Assembly: GCA_949745595.1 (NCBI GenBank)
Contig: CATJWN010000035.1
Location: 1 to 49,893 of the forward strand
Length of the DNA: 49,893 nt
Source: an uncultured Clostridia bacterium
Lineage (GTDB): Bacteria; Bacillota; Clostridia; TANB77; CAG-508
Direction of reading: 5' to 3'
Part shown: positions 7,167 through 14,254 of the stretch, piece after piece
Layout: each line of letters begins with the position of its first letter
Position numbering within the stretch: position 1 is the first letter of the stretch
Position numbers and translations under genes: made by a program
Notes under the pieces: generated by a model
Told to the model about the DNA's origin: nothing
The model's input: only the letters and a program-made list of their open reading frames with translations
The model's database searches: none

Positions 7167-8057
7167 TTAATCAACATTAATTAACTCATATTCTTTAGTT
7201 CCAAAGCCAAGTTCAGCCGCTGCATCTATTATATGTGTTCCTTGTCTTGAGTTAATTCTTTCTAATAAATGATCTCTTCCTTCATCGCTTGAATTTTTAA
7301 CTAAATCAATACAAGCTTCATCAATTGCAATTGGATCAAGAGAAGCTAATATTCCAATATCTTTCATACAAGGATCTTCTGCAACTGCACAACAATCACA
7401 ATCTACACTCATATTACACATAACATTTATATATACTACTGGTGCATTTTTAGTCTTAAAATAATTTACTACTGAAGAAGCACTATCAGCCATTGACTCT
7501 AAGAATTTTAATTGGTCTACTTGGAACATATCCTCAAAAGTTCCATTTTCTTTTCCTACACAATGTATATATCTCTTCCCTACTCCAGATGCTATACCAA
7601 TTGATAATTGTTTTAAAGCTCCACCATATCCACCCATTGGATGTCCTTTAAAATGTGATAATACAAGCATTGAATCATAATTTGCAAGATTTTTACCAAC
7701 ATAGTTTTTCTTAATAACTTTACCATTTGGAATTTCTAAAACCATATCATTTCCTTCGCCATCCATAATATCTGCGTTAAAATATTTTGACCATCCATGT
7801 TCTGCAAGTAGTTTAATGTGTTTTTCTGTAGTATCTCTTTCGCCTTCATACGCAGTATTACACTCAACAACTGTTCCATTTACTTTCTCTACTATTGCTT
7901 TTACCATCTCTGGTCTAATGTAATTTTGATTTCCTTTTTCACCAGAATGTAACTTTACAGCGACTTTTCCATTTAAGGTTACACCCAAAGTTTCGTACAT
8001 TTTTACGATACTTTCAGGAGTTATCTCCTTAGTGAAATAGACTTTTGATTTTTCCAT
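7167..8057 (-). CDS. DUF362 domain protein
   Basis: 296 residues. Features of the family: NGKVAVKLHSGEKGNQNYIR near the N-terminus, SHFKGHPMGGYGGALKQLSI in the middle and CMKDIGILASLDPIAID near the end. A CDCC cluster (residues about 220-226) could bind metal or an Fe-S centre, but the two ferredoxin motifs of longer DUF362 proteins are absent. AAGGAGG ten bases before the ATG. It is the first gene of the operon controlled by a MerR-type promoter, so redox or aldehyde stress may induce it (inference). Confidence 0.85.
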   Translation of the reverse strand: MEKSKVYFTKEITPESIVKMYETLGVTLNGKVAVKLHSGEKGNQNYIRPEMVKAIVEKVNGTVVECNTAYEGERDTTEKHIKLLAEHGWSKYFNADIMDGEGNDMVLEIPNGKVIKKNYVGKNLANYDSMLVLSHFKGHPMGGYGGALKQLSIGIASGVGKRYIHCVGKENGTFEDMFQVDQLKFLESMADSASSVVNYFKTKNAPVVYINVMCNMSVDCDCCAVAEDPCMKDIGILASLDPIAIDEACIDLVKNSSDEGRDHLLERINSRQGTHIIDAAAELGFGTKEYELINVD

Positions 8058-8083
8058 AAAAACAATTCCTCCTTTTTACTAAT

Positions 8084-8112
8084 ATATATCATTTGGAGTT
8101 AACTCCAAGTCA
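8084..8112 (-). promoter_or_regulatory. MerR-type promoter/operator of the DUF362 operon
   Basis: Minus strand: TTGACT, then the palindrome TTGGAGTTAACTCCAA overlapping it, then TATATA after a 19-base spacer. The over-long 19-base spacer with a dyad inside is the hallmark of MerR-activated promoters. The dyad closely matches the AdhR/NmlR-type operator. It drives the gene starting at 8057. Confidence 0.85.
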
Positions 8113-8119
8113 ATACCTT

Positions 8120-8503
8120 TTATATAGTTTCAGTAAAATCTTTTCTTTTGCCTAAAATAATTTCATTATATAATTCTAATTTATAATCTAATCTTTCAAT
8201 CGTAGCATTAATATTTTTCTGCTTTTCTACTAATTTTTGTTTTTGTTCTTCTAAAAGGCTTTTTCTTTCTTGAACCGTAGATTTTCCTTTTTTAAATAGT
8301 TTTACATATTCTAATAATATTTCAATTTCCATTCCTGCATTTCTCATACATTTTATAAATTCTATCCATCTACAAGAAGTCTCATCGAAATCTCTAATTC
8401 CGCTTTTAGTTCTTGGCACATCTGGTATTAGTCCTATCTTCTCATAATATCTCACTGTATCAGCTGTTATATCATACTTTTTACATACTTCTGCAATTGT
8501 CAT
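8120..8503 (-). CDS. MerR-family regulator, AdhR/NmlR-like
   Basis: 127 residues. Residues 1-70 hold the MerR winged helix (MTIAEVCKKYDITADTVRYY, EKIGLIP, SGIRDFDETSCRWIEFIKCM), followed by the long dimerisation helix. The pattern WIEFIKCMRNAGM and the LLEYVKLFKKG stretch fit the AdhR/NmlR branch, which responds to reactive aldehydes or nitrosative stress through a Cys (Cys32-equivalents vary; Cys here are in the CRWIEFIKC segment). AGGTGA precedes the ATG. The same 19-bp-spacer promoter lies before this gene and before the DUF362 operon, so it is likely autoregulated and activates that operon. Confidence 0.9.
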   Translation of the reverse strand: MTIAEVCKKYDITADTVRYYEKIGLIPDVPRTKSGIRDFDETSCRWIEFIKCMRNAGMEIEILLEYVKLFKKGKSTVQERKSLLEEQKQKLVEKQKNINATIERLDYKLELYNEIILGKRKDFTETI

Positions 8504-8545
8504 TCTATCACCTACTATTATTTTATTTCATAATTAATATATACC

Positions 8546-8575
8546 TTAGAGTTAACTCCAAGTCAATACCTTTTT
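8546..8575 (-). promoter_or_regulatory. MerR-type promoter/operator of the MerR gene itself
   Basis: Minus strand: TTGACT, 19-base spacer containing TGGAGTTAACTCTAA, then TATATT. It is nearly identical to the site before the DUF362 operon (shared GTTAACTCCAAGTCAATACC on the plus strand), with one imperfect dyad arm. This indicates co-regulation by the same MerR protein. Confidence 0.85.
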
Positions 8576-8596
8576 TAAATTTTAATTTTATGTAAC

Positions 8597-8628
8597 CTTT
8601 TGCCAAATGCGCAAAAGTGTGATATAAT
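8597..8628 (+). promoter_or_regulatory. Sigma-A promoter of the foreign plus-strand gene, with a dyad
   Basis: TTGCCA (8600-8605), 17 bases, TATAAT (8623-8628) is a near-consensus housekeeping promoter. CTTTTG at 8597-8602 and CAAAAG at 8612-8617 form an inverted repeat over the -35 box, a plausible operator. A second dyad, GGTTG/CAACC (about 8639-8654), would form a hairpin at the 5' end of the message. Confidence 0.8.
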
Positions 8629-8683
8629 ATAGTCTCAAGGTTGTTAATTCAACCAAAAACAGTTGAAAGGAATGAGGAAAGAT

Positions 8684-9913
8684 ATGAGTAACAAGCTAGG
8701 CAAAAAGCCTATGCTGCTCAGCAAACCGGGAGAATCCCGGCCGCCGAGCAATGTTCTCTCCGCACCACCCTTCTGCCAGCCCGGTATAGCTTCAGTAGTA
8801 AGCCGTGCTGCGCAGCTGGAAAACAACCCCACGCTCTTGGCTGAGGACGCCGACAACTACACGGACAAGATCTATGTCAATCGTGTTTGTCAGCTCTTCT
8901 GGTCAATCGTCAAGGTCTCCAATATCCCGGTTATGCAAATCAAGAAGTTTCGTATCGGTAATATGGAAAAGGCCTTCGCCAAAATGGCAACTGAACAGCG
9001 TGACGTGTATAAAGAGCTGTGCAAGTTTTGGGGGATTATTCCAGAAGAACACAAAGCCAAAAAGCCTACCTCTGGCATCAAGCCTCACAGCCACCTAAAC
9101 CTGCTTAACCGCTGGGGATACTTTGATCTGTACTTCAGCAATTTGGATTATGTGGTTGATCTGGTAGCTGCCAAAACCTACACCTCCAGCCATACTATGA
9201 CCAAGCTGGAAATGGCCAAGTATGCACACATCTTCGCACTGTTTATCAATGGGCAGTGCCTGATGCCCTACGACCTTCCCAAGTTCGAGGAATTCTGTGC
9301 AAAGCTTAAGGAGGCTGGCACTAAATTCGACGCCTTTGAGCTTCGCAAAAAGTTTTTTGCTTCTATTATCAATAGTGAGCAAAACATCGGTTGGAACGCC
9401 GGCTGGCTCTATTACTGCTACAATGCGTATCTGAGACAGCTTCCTGATGGCGCTATCAATCTTGATGCCATAGCATATTTTATGGAATTAATTGAGTATG
9501 ACCACAAGCTTATGCTCAAAGAATTCACAGATATGCTGTCTGGTGACAAGGGCGATTCTTCAAGCGAGAAGTCCGATTTCAAGGCACGGCATCTGAAGCC
9601 CATTATGGTCAATGTCGATATCCGTGCTCTGAAAGAAAAACTCTTCCCATCAGGTCCCTGGGATACCCAAAATGCCCTTTTCATGACCAATATTGATGCC
9701 AAGCAAAGACAAGCCTATCGCTATGCCTATAATCGTTTCCAAAAAAACAATTTTGCATTCGGCGAAAATGTTGAAACTGTGAAAACGCCACTTGAGTGCC
9801 ATCATGCGCTTAGCCGTGCAAAATATACCATGTATGGCTATCGATATGCCTGGTCGCCCTTGGCAGTCAGAGTTTCTGACCCCAACGAGTTGTGGATGAT
9901 GCGAAACATGTAA
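8684..9913 (+). CDS. Foreign 409-aa orphan protein
   Basis: The only convincing plus-strand gene, clearly richer in GC than its neighbours and using codons such as CTG, CGC and CGG that they avoid. The start at 8684 follows GAGGAAA; an in-frame TTG at 8663 is less likely. No recognised domain: a Pro-rich N-terminus (ESRPPSNVLSAPPF), a mostly helical middle and a C-terminus with ECHHALSRAKYTMYGYRYAW, whose Cys-His-His could be a degenerate metal site. With its own promoter and an 18-bp terminator it is a self-contained cassette resembling a phage moron. CGG occurs twice in frame (8738-8740, 9587-9589). Function unknown; a defence or phage-derived role is possible. Confidence 0.75.
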   Translation: MSNKLGKKPMLLSKPGESRPPSNVLSAPPFCQPGIASVVSRAAQLENNPTLLAEDADNYTDKIYVNRVCQLFWSIVKVSNIPVMQIKKFRIGNMEKAFAKMATEQRDVYKELCKFWGIIPEEHKAKKPTSGIKPHSHLNLLNRWGYFDLYFSNLDYVVDLVAAKTYTSSHTMTKLEMAKYAHIFALFINGQCLMPYDLPKFEEFCAKLKEAGTKFDAFELRKKFFASIINSEQNIGWNAGWLYYCYNAYLRQLPDGAINLDAIAYFMELIEYDHKLMLKEFTDMLSGDKGDSSSEKSDFKARHLKPIMVNVDIRALKEKLFPSGPWDTQNALFMTNIDAKQRQAYRYAYNRFQKNNFAFGENVETVKTPLECHHALSRAKYTMYGYRYAWSPLAVRVSDPNELWMMRNM

Positions 9914-9942
9914 AACATTCCTTCTTTGCCACTTGGCAGAGA

Positions 9943-9990
9943 CAAGAATGCCTGTGTGTATTTCTACACACAGGCATTCTTGCTTTTATT
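9943..9990 (+). terminator. 18-bp perfect-stem terminator of the foreign gene
   Basis: CAAGAATGCCTGTGTGTA (9943-9960), loop TTTC, then its perfect complement (9965-9982) and CTTTTATTT. It is unusually long and stable and marks the right end of the imported cassette. It may also act on the opposing strand. Confidence 0.9.
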
Positions 9991-10423
9991 TATTTTCATC
10001 TTCTATTGATTTTACATCTTCAGAAGTTTTATTTCTAGAGAGGAAATGTATCAGTAATCTATATATACCTACTATAATAGCAAAAACTAAATACATTGCC
10101 ATAAAACCAACTACTCCAAACACTATATCTCCAAAATCCATATTACCAGTGTTTGTAACTTTCTGCCCTATCTCAATTGCAAAAGTAATTACAATAATTA
10201 TAGTAAATACATATATCCAAGTTAAAGTAAGATAACGCCTATTATCTATTAAATACCTGAAAATAGGATATATAACTAAAACCATTGCCATTCCTAATAG
10301 TCCAATTATAATAAAATGCAATTCTTTATCAGTAAAATAGAATTCATAATCATCATTTAAAGTTAATAAATAATTATGAATTTCAGCTATTAATTCTACT
10401 ATCTTATATAAAATTTTTCCCAT
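9986..10423 (-). CDS. VanZ-like membrane protein
   Basis: 145 residues with about four hydrophobic helices. The stretch FAIEIGQKVTNTGNMDFGDI followed by VFGVVG matches the E-x-x-Q...D-x-x-x-N/G pattern of VanZ-like proteins, a membrane family of uncertain mechanism linked to glycopeptide tolerance. GGGAGG before ATG at 10423 lies within the 10-base gap after the recombinase stop, so the two genes are cotranscribed. The acidic tail (SEDVKSIEDENK) is cytoplasmic by the positive-inside rule. The assignment rests on the motif only. Confidence 0.55.
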   Translation of the reverse strand: MGKILYKIVELIAEIHNYLLTLNDDYEFYFTDKELHFIIIGLLGMAMVLVIYPIFRYLIDNRRYLTLTWIYVFTIIIVITFAIEIGQKVTNTGNMDFGDIVFGVVGFMAMYLVFAIIVGIYRLLIHFLSRNKTSEDVKSIEDENK

Positions 10424-10433
10424 TTTCCCTCCC

Positions 10434-11435
10434 TTATCTTCTATTAGCTAATGGGTTATTTTCAACAGCATTACGAACTTGCTCATTACTAACATGTGTA
10501 TAAATCTCTGTAGTTGCAATACTTTCATGTCCAAGCAATACTTGTAAAGCTCTAATATCAACTTGTCCATATTGATACATAAGAGTTGCTGCTGTATGTC
10601 TCAATTTATGTACAGAGTATTTCTTTGGATCTAGTCCAGCATATCTAAGTTCCTCTTTTACAACATGTTGCACAGTTCTATTGCTTATTCTCTTTTTCTG
10701 TTCACTTAAAAACAAAGCATCTCGTGAATTGTCTTTTACGCTATCTTTAGGTCTAACTGTTAAATACCTTTTCAAAGCATTTACACAAGCATTATTTAAA
10801 TAAATAGTACGTTCTTTATTTCCTTTACCTATAACATTAAGCTTGTTATCATAAAAATCTATATCTTTAATATCTATATTAACAAGTTCTGATAAACGCA
10901 TACCACAATTTAAAAATAAAGTAATCATAGCAAAATTTCTTTCGGAATTGTCATGGCTTCTTGCTGTAGGAACAGATTTTTCTGCCATATCCAATAGTTT
11001 TTTGCTATCTTCTAAAGTCAAATATTTTGGAAGGCGTCTGTCTAGTTTAGGTGTTTCTAAATCTATTGCAGGATTATTTGGAATTTTCTTCGATTTATTG
11101 CATAAATAATTAAAGAAAATTCTAATAGAAGATACTTTTCTTGCAAGTGTTGCAGGTTTACTTCTGTAATTACTTTTTAAGTATGCTAAAAAAGCATGTA
11201 TATCTTCTAATTTAATCCTCTTTACTGTAGTTATTTTCATATCCTTAATTATAATAGTTTTTACATCTTTTTCTTCTTGTATTTTAGCCATACCAAACTT
11301 ATATTTTATGAATTTCAAAAAATGAGCAATATCATAATTATATTCTTTGATACTATTACTAGACTTATTTAAAATCGTTGCAGAATAATCCAAAAAGTCA
11401 TTTAAAAAGTCTGGATTGTCTTCTGAATGTACCAT
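10434..11435 (-). CDS. Tyrosine recombinase, XerC/XerD-like
   Basis: About 333 residues. An N-terminal SAM-like core-binding domain (residues ~5-110) is followed by the catalytic domain with Arg in CGMRLSELVNI, HKLRHTAATLM, LGHESIATTEIYTHV: the R-K-H-R-H-Y set of tyrosine recombinases. Such enzymes resolve chromosome dimers or integrate elements. I choose the start at 11435 because an extended -10 box lies between it and the upstream in-frame ATG (11465), and GAAAGG precedes it. It stands beside DinB and is followed by the VanZ-like gene, without other mobile-element genes, so a chromosomal Xer role is favoured. Confidence 0.88.
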   Translation of the reverse strand: MVHSEDNPDFLNDFLDYSATILNKSSNSIKEYNYDIAHFLKFIKYKFGMAKIQEEKDVKTIIIKDMKITTVKRIKLEDIHAFLAYLKSNYRSKPATLARKVSSIRIFFNYLCNKSKKIPNNPAIDLETPKLDRRLPKYLTLEDSKKLLDMAEKSVPTARSHDNSERNFAMITLFLNCGMRLSELVNIDIKDIDFYDNKLNVIGKGNKERTIYLNNACVNALKRYLTVRPKDSVKDNSRDALFLSEQKKRISNRTVQHVVKEELRYAGLDPKKYSVHKLRHTAATLMYQYGQVDIRALQVLLGHESIATTEIYTHVSNEQVRNAVENNPLANRR

Positions 11436-11463
11436 ATCCCCTATCCTTTCAAAATTTAGTAAC

Positions 11464-11472
11464 ATTATAACA
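11464..11472 (-). promoter_or_regulatory. Extended -10 promoter of the recombinase
   Basis: TGTTATAAT on the minus strand (TG, one base, TATAAT) places transcription start inside the longest open frame, which excludes the upstream ATG and supports translation from 11435. Confidence 0.6.
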
Positions 11473-11519
11473 GTAATATCATACCACTAATTTTTGAAAA
11501 ATAAAAGTACTTTATACGG

Positions 11520-12731
11520 TTATACTTCGTTTTTTTCTTTCTTATTATTTAACTTTATATTTAATCTGCTAGCTCTAGTAATACTAGTAACTCCAAATCT
11601 ATTAGTTATTTCGTCCAAGGTTTTATCTAAATTACTTTGTTTAGAATTTCCTGAAGAAAACATTGATAGTTGAACTTCATCTTCACTTTCTAAGTCATCT
11701 ACTCTTAATCCTACTAATCTAATCGACTCATTTTTGTACATTATATCTAATATCTCATTTGCAAGTTTTAAAATTTCCTTAGTGCTTGAAGTTGCAAAAG
11801 GTAAATGTTTTTGATGCGAATAATCCACAAAGTCTTTTGTGCGAAGTTGCACATTTACTACTTTTGCAACTAATTTATATTTTCTAAGTCTATATCCTAC
11901 CTTCTCTGCTAAGGCAACAACGACTGGATGTATTTCAGCGATACTTTTTAAGTCACTCGGCAAAGTAACAGAATTTCCAATACTCTTAGGTAGTTCAACT
12001 TTATTATTAACAGGAGAATTATCTATTCCATTTGCATATTCCCACATCATTTGCCCATGCTTACCAAACTTTTTAGCCAACACCATTTTGTCAGTTTTAG
12101 CAATATCTCCAATAGTTCTTATTTGCATATTCAAAAGCTTAGGCACAGTCTTTCGCCCTAGCATAAATAGCTCAGAGGTCTGAAGAGTCCACATCTTAGT
12201 TTCTAATTCATTTTCGAAAAGAGTATGTACTTTGTCTGGTTTTTCAAAATCAGAAGCCATTTTTGCTAATAATTTATTATGAGCAACTCCTACATTTACA
12301 GTAAAATGAAGCTCTTCTTTTACTCTTTTATTTATTTCACAGGCAACTTCTTTTAAATCTCTTCCCCTTAAAAATCCAGTCATATCAAGGAAGCATTCAT
12401 CAATACTAAACCTTTCAATTACATCTGTATATTCCAATAACAAATTATATAATTTATTAGAATAATTATGATAAATCTCAAAATCTCCACGAAATACTTG
12501 TAGTCCCGGACATTTCTTTTTTGCAAAATAAATAGGTTCACCAGTAACGATTCCAAAACTTTTAGCTATTGGACTTTTGGCAAGGACAATGCCACTACGT
12601 TTTGACTCATCCCCTCCAATAATAGCAGGAATAGTTCGAATATCTATTTCAGAACCATTTTCCAACATATCTATAGCAGACCAAGATAAAAAGGCATTAT
12701 TAACATCTACATGCAAAATCTGTCTTTCCAT
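11520..12731 (-). CDS. dinB: DNA polymerase IV (Y-family translesion polymerase)
   Basis: 403 residues, the usual DinB length. Motifs: LHVDVNNAFLSW (first catalytic Asp), YSNKLYNLLLEYTDVIERFS, then IDECFLDM (catalytic Asp-Glu), and a helix-hairpin-helix thumb followed by the little-finger domain. It inserts nucleotides opposite damaged bases and extends mismatched primers. AAGGAG precedes the ATG. The promoter at 12771-12799 is near consensus and a LexA-like box covers the start point, consistent with SOS control. Confidence 0.95.
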   Translation of the reverse strand: MERQILHVDVNNAFLSWSAIDMLENGSEIDIRTIPAIIGGDESKRSGIVLAKSPIAKSFGIVTGEPIYFAKKKCPGLQVFRGDFEIYHNYSNKLYNLLLEYTDVIERFSIDECFLDMTGFLRGRDLKEVACEINKRVKEELHFTVNVGVAHNKLLAKMASDFEKPDKVHTLFENELETKMWTLQTSELFMLGRKTVPKLLNMQIRTIGDIAKTDKMVLAKKFGKHGQMMWEYANGIDNSPVNNKVELPKSIGNSVTLPSDLKSIAEIHPVVVALAEKVGYRLRKYKLVAKVVNVQLRTKDFVDYSHQKHLPFATSSTKEILKLANEILDIMYKNESIRLVGLRVDDLESEDEVQLSMFSSGNSKQSNLDKTLDEITNRFGVTSITRASRLNIKLNNKKEKNEV

Positions 12732-12755
12732 ACAAAAAACTCCTTAATATAATTA

Positions 12756-12769
12756 CGAAACTCTGTTTG
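12756..12769. promoter_or_regulatory. LexA-like SOS box of dinB
   Basis: CGAAACTCTGTTTG against the Gram-positive consensus CGAACnnnnGTTYG: nine of ten half-site positions agree. It lies immediately downstream of the -10 box of dinB, where a repressor would block transcription. Confidence 0.5.
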
Positions 12770-12770
12770 T

Positions 12771-12799
12771 ATTATATCAAGAAGTTTTTACTTAGTCAA
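12771..12799 (-). promoter_or_regulatory. Sigma-A promoter of dinB
   Basis: Minus strand TTGACT, 17-base spacer, TATAAT. This is near consensus; the LexA-like box follows directly. Confidence 0.8.
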
Positions 12800-12801
12800 T
12801 A

Positions 12802-13527
12802 CTATTTTAATTTAATTATAGCATGCAAAACACTCTCATCTTCACTCTTAATTGCAACGGTATGTGTTCCATCCTCTTCTACAAACGCATACATTGCCTT
12901 AACCTTTTCACCAAGTTTTATCTCTTTTTTATACATTATTTGTACTTCACTAAAATCAGAATAATAAACCTCATCAGGAAGTGCGCTATAAGCAAAATCT
13001 AAGTACTGAATATTGTGCACGTGATTATTAACATCTATCATTGCCCTTGTAGGAACAATCTCTACTTGTGAAATATATGATTCTGGCTCTTTTAACTTTC
13101 CAAGTTCCTTAATATCCATTGTAGAAGCATCTTCGCTTTGATAAGCTTTTCTTAAATTCTCGTCAGGAGTAACAATTGACTTTGTCTCCAAATTAACTAA
13201 AACCCATTTTGAAGAAGCAATTGCAATTAGTTCTTCTTGTTCATTATATACTTCAAAGTCACGATAAGCATATAACCTTTGTATATCTTTTGACCAAGTA
13301 ACTACTTTGATATACTCATTATATGCTGGCTTCTTAAAGAACTTTATCTTCCAAGATATAATCATCCAATTAAGCATTGTTTTTTCTATGTCATAAGCTC
13401 CATATCCTACTAAATCAGAATGAATACCTCCTGCATCTTCTAAAAAAGTCATAAAAGACTTAATATTTACTTTATTATTTCTATCTATATTGTTAAGACC
13501 TATATAACATTTATGTTCTATTTTCAT
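12802..13527 (-). CDS. Acyl-ACP thioesterase (FatA/FatB family)
   Basis: About 241 residues forming a double hot-dog fold. Residues 1-125 include IGLNNIDRNNKVNIKSFMTF and NWMIISWKIKF; the second repeat carries DVNNHVHNIQYLDFAYSALP, matching the catalytic Asn-His region (N-x-H-x-x-N) of plant-type acyl-ACP thioesterases. It would release free fatty acids from acyl carrier protein. I place the start at 13527 because GGTGAGG precedes it and a TATAAT at 13547-13552 lies inside the longer open frame. It runs toward dinB as a separate unit. Confidence 0.87.
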   Translation of the reverse strand: MKIEHKCYIGLNNIDRNNKVNIKSFMTFLEDAGGIHSDLVGYGAYDIEKTMLNWMIISWKIKFFKKPAYNEYIKVVTWSKDIQRLYAYRDFEVYNEQEELIAIASSKWVLVNLETKSIVTPDENLRKAYQSEDASTMDIKELGKLKEPESYISQVEIVPTRAMIDVNNHVHNIQYLDFAYSALPDEVYYSDFSEVQIMYKKEIKLGEKVKAMYAFVEEDGTHTVAIKSEDESVLHAIIKLK

Positions 13528-13604
13528 TTCTGCCTCACCAAATGGTATTATATCAAATAGTAATCCAAAAGTACAGTTTTTTGACCGCACAGTACAAATT
13601 ATAT

Positions 13605-14185
13605 TCATAAAATTATTGGCTGAATTTGCTCTCTATCTAATGCATACTCTAAAGTTTTTATAATGTAAGTAGGATCAAATACCATTGAACGTGGTTTGGT
13701 AATAGGATTATCTTGCTTAAATGGAACAAAATAATAATGCTGTCTGTCAAGTAATCTACCTATATTTTCAGCAGCACCAGATAAAGCATTATTAGTAGAC
13801 ACAGCAATAACTACCGGTCTTTCATTTCTAAGATGTGATTTTGTTGCCATCGTTGCAGGAGTATCTATAATATCATGCGCAAGTTTTGCAATAGTATTTC
13901 CGACTACAAGGCGCAATAATTAAAATATCAAACATTTTCTTTGGGCCTATTGGCTCAGCTTCTGGGATTGTTCTTATAATCTTATTTCCAGTAATCTCTT
14001 CAATTTCGTTTATAAAATCTTCTGCCTTGCCGGAATTTAGTATCTAAGTTGTAACTATTATATGACATAACTGGAAATACATTTGCGCCAAGCTCAACTA
14101 TCTTTTTCATTTGTTCTATAGTCTTCCTAAAAGTACAAAAGGAGCCTGTAAATACAAAGCCAATATTCTTTCCTTTTAAATCCAA
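13605..14185 (-). CDS. spoVFB: Dipicolinate synthase subunit B, read through two +1 shifts at CGG
   Basis: Three frames joined at CGG 14030-14032 and CGG 13900-13902 give one intact flavoprotein of about 192 residues, close to the B. subtilis length of about 200. The segments carry DLKGKNIGFVFTGSFCTF, then AEPIGPKKMFDILIIAPCS, then HLRNERPVVIAVSTNNALSG and REQIQPIIL. Subunit B works with subunit A to oxidise dihydroxytetrahydrodipicolinate to dipicolinic acid for spores. No stop or other damage interrupts the combined frame. No spoVFA lies next to it. AAGGAGG favours TTG at 14185; an ATG at 14206 precedes the box. If CGG is not a shift site, this is a twice-frameshifted pseudogene. Confidence 0.85.
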
Positions 14186-14254
14186 AATAACATAACCTCC
14201 TTCCATATATCAATATAATATATTTTATGAGATTATGTTAATTTGTGTTATATA

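Noticed and set aside
10434-11435. Integrase of a mobile element covering the window
   Set aside because: No attachment repeats, relaxase or phage genes lie around it; the neighbours are chromosomal.
13605-14206. Simple pseudogene explanation for spoVFB, the ZIP gene and the ABC exporter
   Set aside because: Not excluded, but four of four lesions are the same kind (extra C before GG, always giving CGG) and no other damage is seen in these genes, which is unlike random decay.
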